Part shown: positions 13,916 through 16,087 of the stretch, one piece after another | Layout of the letters: every line of letters begins with the position of its first letter | How positions within the stretch are numbered: position 1 is the stretch's first letter | Source: an uncultured Bacilli bacterium | Lineage (GTDB): Bacteria > Bacillota_I > Bacilli_A > RF39 > UBA660 | Reading direction: 5' to 3' | Assembly (NCBI GenBank): GCA_947627145.1 | Contig: CANQUW010000015.1 | Location: 1 to 16,087, forward strand | DNA: 16,087 bases | The notes under the pieces: model-generated | The model's database searches: none | Seen by the model: only the letters and a program-made list of their open reading frames with translations | Told to the model about the DNA's origin: nothing | Program-made: the position numbers and the translations under genes

Positions 13916-15910
13916 GTGGCAGAGTTAAAAGACGTTAAAGGAATTGGACCGAGATCATTAATGTTACTTGGTAAACTTAATATAAAAACAATAGATGATT
14001 TAGTAACATATTACCCTTTTCGTTATGAAAAGTTTGAACGAGCAAACCTTGAAAAAGTAGAACAAGATGAACATTTAGTAATAGACGGAAGAATAGAAAG
14101 TACTCCTATTTTAATGAGATTTAAGGCAGGACTTAACAAAATGAATTTTAGACTTGTAACACCATCAGGAGTTGTAGGAGTATCAATTTTTAATAGAGCG
14201 TTTTTAAAAAATAAATTAACAGTAGGTTCTTATGTAACTGTTATAGGAAAGTTTGATAAAAGAAAAAATGTAATTACTGCATCAGACATAAAAATGGAAA
14301 GACTAGGAGATACCCCTAAACTAGAACCAGTTTATCATTTAACAAACGGACTAACTAATAAAAATATTTCAAATTACATTAATCAAGCAATGACTGATTA
14401 TGGAAAAGAAATAACAGACTATATTCCAAATGAATATATAGAAAAATATAAATTTTTAAATAAAAAAACTGCTTTAAATATTGTACATAATCCTCCAAGT
14501 ACAGAAAAAAAAGATGAAGTAATAAAAAGACTTAAATATGAAGAATTATTTTCTTTCATGTTCAAAATAAATTATTTAAAAAGAGAAAATAAATTATCCA
14601 ATAAAGGATTAAAAAGAGATATAGATAAAGATAAAATAGATAAGTTTATTAAAGGGCTACCATTTAAACTTACAAATGATCAACAAAAAGTAACGGATGA
14701 AATTATAAAAGATTTAGAAAGTCCATCTCGTATGAATAGATTATTACAAGGAGATGTAGGTAGTGGTAAGACTATCGTATCTTTTATTGCGATGTATGCA
14801 AACTACTTAAGTGGATATCAAAGTGCTTTAATGGCACCAACAGAAATACTTGCGGTACAACACTATGAAAATTTAAAGGAAATATTTAAAGATACTCCTG
14901 TAAATATAGAACTATTAACTGGCTCTATAACAAAACAATTAAAAACAGAAATTTATAAAGAACTAGAAAGTGGAGTTATAAATATAGTAGTTGGAACTCA
15001 TGCACTAATACAAGAAGAAGTAAAATATAATAATTTGGGTTTAGTAATAACAGATGAACAACATCGTTTTGGAGTAAATCAAAGAGAGAACTTACAAAAT
15101 AAAGGTTATAAACCAGATATTTTATACATGAGTGCAACGCCAATACCAAGAACTTATGCCCTTGCAATATATGGTGATATGGATATGTCTATTTTAAAAG
15201 AAAAACCAAAAGGTAGACAAGAAATAAAAACATATGTAAAAAGTGAAAAAGAAATAAAAGATGTTTTAGGAATGATGTTAGAAGAACTAAAAAAAGGACA
15301 TCAAATATATGTTATCGCTCCACTAATAGAAGAAAGTGAAAAAAGTGATTTAACTGATGTAAATAAATTAAAAGATCAAATGAAATTAGCATTTAAAGAT
15401 TACTTTAAAATAGATATAATACATGGAAAAATGGCTGCTCCTGCTAAAGACTTAATAATGAAAGAATTTCTCCAAGGCAAGATTCATATACTAATATCAA
15501 CTACTGTAGTGGAAGTAGGAGTCGATGTGAGGAATGCAACTATGATGGTAATATTTGATGCTAATAGATTTGGCCTATCTACATTACATCAACTTCGTGG
15601 TAGAGTAGGTCGTGGAACTGATGAATCTAAATGTGTTTTAATAAGTAATACAGATACTGAAAGATTAAAAGTTATGGAAAAAACGAATGATGGATTCGAA
15701 ATAAGTGAAGAAGACTTTAAACTACGTGGACATGGAGATATTTTTGGAACTAAACAAAGTGGAGATATGGAGTTTAGAATTGCTAATTTAAAAGATGATT
15801 ATAAAATATTACTTCAAGCAAAAAAGGATTCTGAAGAATACTTAAATAATGAAAAAACAGATAAAGATAAGTTAAAATCAAAGTTGATTGAGTCAATAAA
15901 AAATGCGTAA
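13916..15910 (+). CDS. recG: ATP-dependent DNA helicase RecG
   Basis: 664 residues from a GTG at 13916, chosen because AAGGAGGG (13901-13908) ends 7 bases before it and homology starts at once with LKDVKGIGPRS. Longer in-frame readings run through the promoter. Order of parts: helix-hairpin-like start, OB-fold wedge domain (about 45-135) that grips the branched DNA, helicase motor with Walker A GDVGSGKT (279-286), DEQH (380-383), SATPIPRT (406-413), HGKM, STTVVEVGVDV and QLRGRVGRG (559-567), then the RecG C-terminal TRG-type motif RGHGDIFGTKQSG (604-616). RecG reverses stalled forks and migrates Holliday junctions. Length is slightly below the common 670-690 but no motif is missing. It is divergent from the surface-protein gene across 150 AT-rich bases holding both promoters. 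Confidence 0.96.
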   Translation: MAELKDVKGIGPRSLMLLGKLNIKTIDDLVTYYPFRYEKFERANLEKVEQDEHLVIDGRIESTPILMRFKAGLNKMNFRLVTPSGVVGVSIFNRAFLKNKLTVGSYVTVIGKFDKRKNVITASDIKMERLGDTPKLEPVYHLTNGLTNKNISNYINQAMTDYGKEITDYIPNEYIEKYKFLNKKTALNIVHNPPSTEKKDEVIKRLKYEELFSFMFKINYLKRENKLSNKGLKRDIDKDKIDKFIKGLPFKLTNDQQKVTDEIIKDLESPSRMNRLLQGDVGSGKTIVSFIAMYANYLSGYQSALMAPTEILAVQHYENLKEIFKDTPVNIELLTGSITKQLKTEIYKELESGVINIVVGTHALIQEEVKYNNLGLVITDEQHRFGVNQRENLQNKGYKPDILYMSATPIPRTYALAIYGDMDMSILKEKPKGRQEIKTYVKSEKEIKDVLGMMLEELKKGHQIYVIAPLIEESEKSDLTDVNKLKDQMKLAFKDYFKIDIIHGKMAAPAKDLIMKEFLQGKIHILISTTVVEVGVDVRNATMMVIFDANRFGLSTLHQLRGRVGRGTDESKCVLISNTDTERLKVMEKTNDGFEISEEDFKLRGHGDIFGTKQSGDMEFRIANLKDDYKILLQAKKDSEEYLNNEKTDKDKLKSKLIESIKNA

Positions 15911-15945
15911 CGAAAAAAGAAAATAAAAATATTTTAAATAAGTAA

Positions 15946-15974
15946 TTGACAAAATTGCAATTTTAATTTATGAT
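15946..15974 (+). promoter_or_regulatory. Near-consensus promoter downstream of recG
   Basis: A perfect TTGACA (15946-15951), an exact 17-bp spacer, and TATGAT (15969-15974). The only TTGACA-type -35 among the promoters listed here. Transcription would begin near 15980-15982. Confidence 0.78.
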
Positions 15975-15979
15975 TAAGA

Positions 15980-16080
15980 TGCGTGGTAATAATAATCACG
16001 CCGATTATATCTCACGACTTAGTGAGATTATATTCAACCGAACCCCCTGAAGACCCCTTATTTGGGGTCGCTTTTTGTTG
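15980..16080 (+). ncRNA. Putative structured small RNA or short 5' leader with attenuator
   Basis: About 100 bases between a near-consensus promoter and a strong terminator, richer in G and C than its surroundings, with no convincing gene. Three hairpins are visible: 15981-15987 with 15995-16001 (7 bp, AATAATA loop), 16009-16015 with 16022-16028 (7 bp, GACTTA loop, extendable across a bulged T by three more pairs), and the terminator at 16052-16069. Between the last two lies an open C-rich stretch, AACCGAACCCCCTGAAG (16036-16052). Its ACCCC can pair with the GGGGT of the terminator stem, giving two mutually exclusive folds. Either a trans-acting small RNA with a C-rich anti-Shine-Dalgarno seed or a riboswitch/attenuator leader of a gene beyond the window is possible. 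It matches no RNA family I know. Confidence 0.5.
16052..16076 (+). terminator. Intrinsic terminator of the small RNA
   Basis: GACCCC (16052-16057) pairs with GGGGTC (16064-16069), TTATTT loop, followed by GC and five T. It is the most GC-rich stem in the window. Confidence 0.85.
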
Positions 16081-16087
16081 ATTTATA

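Noticed and set aside
15979..16003. GCGTGGTAATAATAATCACGCC as a T-box antiterminator
   Set aside because: It lacks the conserved GGGUGGNACCGCG core, and there is no room for stem I between it and the promoter.
15970..16050. A 26-codon frame (MIKMRGNNNHADYISRLSEI...) inside the small RNA, as a leader peptide
   Set aside because: Its first ATG lies in the -10 box, the second is at the expected transcript start with no ribosome site, and it has no run of regulatory codons.

Overview
The window is very AT-rich, densely packed and reads in the standard bacterial code (Trp is always TGG inside intact reading frames). Shine-Dalgarno sites are strong and AGGAGG-like, promoters are sigma-A-like, and intrinsic terminators are short. 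NrdD/NrdG indicate anaerobic growth. A Gram-positive surface protein with a thioester-type domain and a SpaA-like domain, with no outer-membrane genes in sight, points to a low-GC Firmicute. An anaerobic, host-associated Bacilli lineage close to the Mollicutes is my best guess. No rRNA, tRNA, insertion sequence, phage gene or CRISPR array is visible.

Layout. (1) Positions 1-726 hold the 3' end of nrdD overlapping nrdG, closed by a terminator. (2) 752-2457 is a promoter followed by three tightly spaced small membrane-protein genes of unknown function. (3) 2491-3378 encodes a DUF1848 protein with a radical-SAM-like cysteine cluster. Its 3' end overlaps by 11 bp a converging hypoxanthine-DNA glycosylase gene (3856-3368). 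(4) 3932-4546 is a PAP2 lipid phosphatase, divergent from the glycosylase with intertwined promoters. (5) 4715-7201 is an ABC ATPase fused to an FtsX-type permease. (6) 7352-9229 pairs a lysine/glutamate-rich single-pass membrane protein with rdgB. (7) 9314-9691 is a small unknown gene whose terminator runs through its own stop codon. (8) 9767-11608 is an intracellular GH13 alpha-glucan hydrolase. (9) 12090-11653 is a small helical protein gene facing it across a bidirectional terminator. (10) 13765-12158 is a cell-surface adhesin-like protein. (11) 13916-15910 is recG, with a GTG start. (12) 15946-16080 is an unannotated short transcription unit: a near-consensus promoter, three hairpins and a terminator.

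How the genes relate. NrdD/NrdG supply dNTPs without oxygen. RdgB removes dITP/dXTP from the pool, the family-6 glycosylase removes hypoxanthine already in DNA, and RecG processes stalled forks, so genome maintenance is the commonest recognisable theme. The envelope is the second theme: PAP2 phosphatase, ABC permease, surface protein and four unknown membrane proteins with strongly cationic or charged cytosolic segments.

The most interesting items are the surface protein, whose thioester domain has lost its cysteine and which carries an atypical VPDTS anchor motif, and the small structured RNA at the right edge with a C-rich segment that can compete with its own terminator stem. No clearly new defence or mobile system was found.
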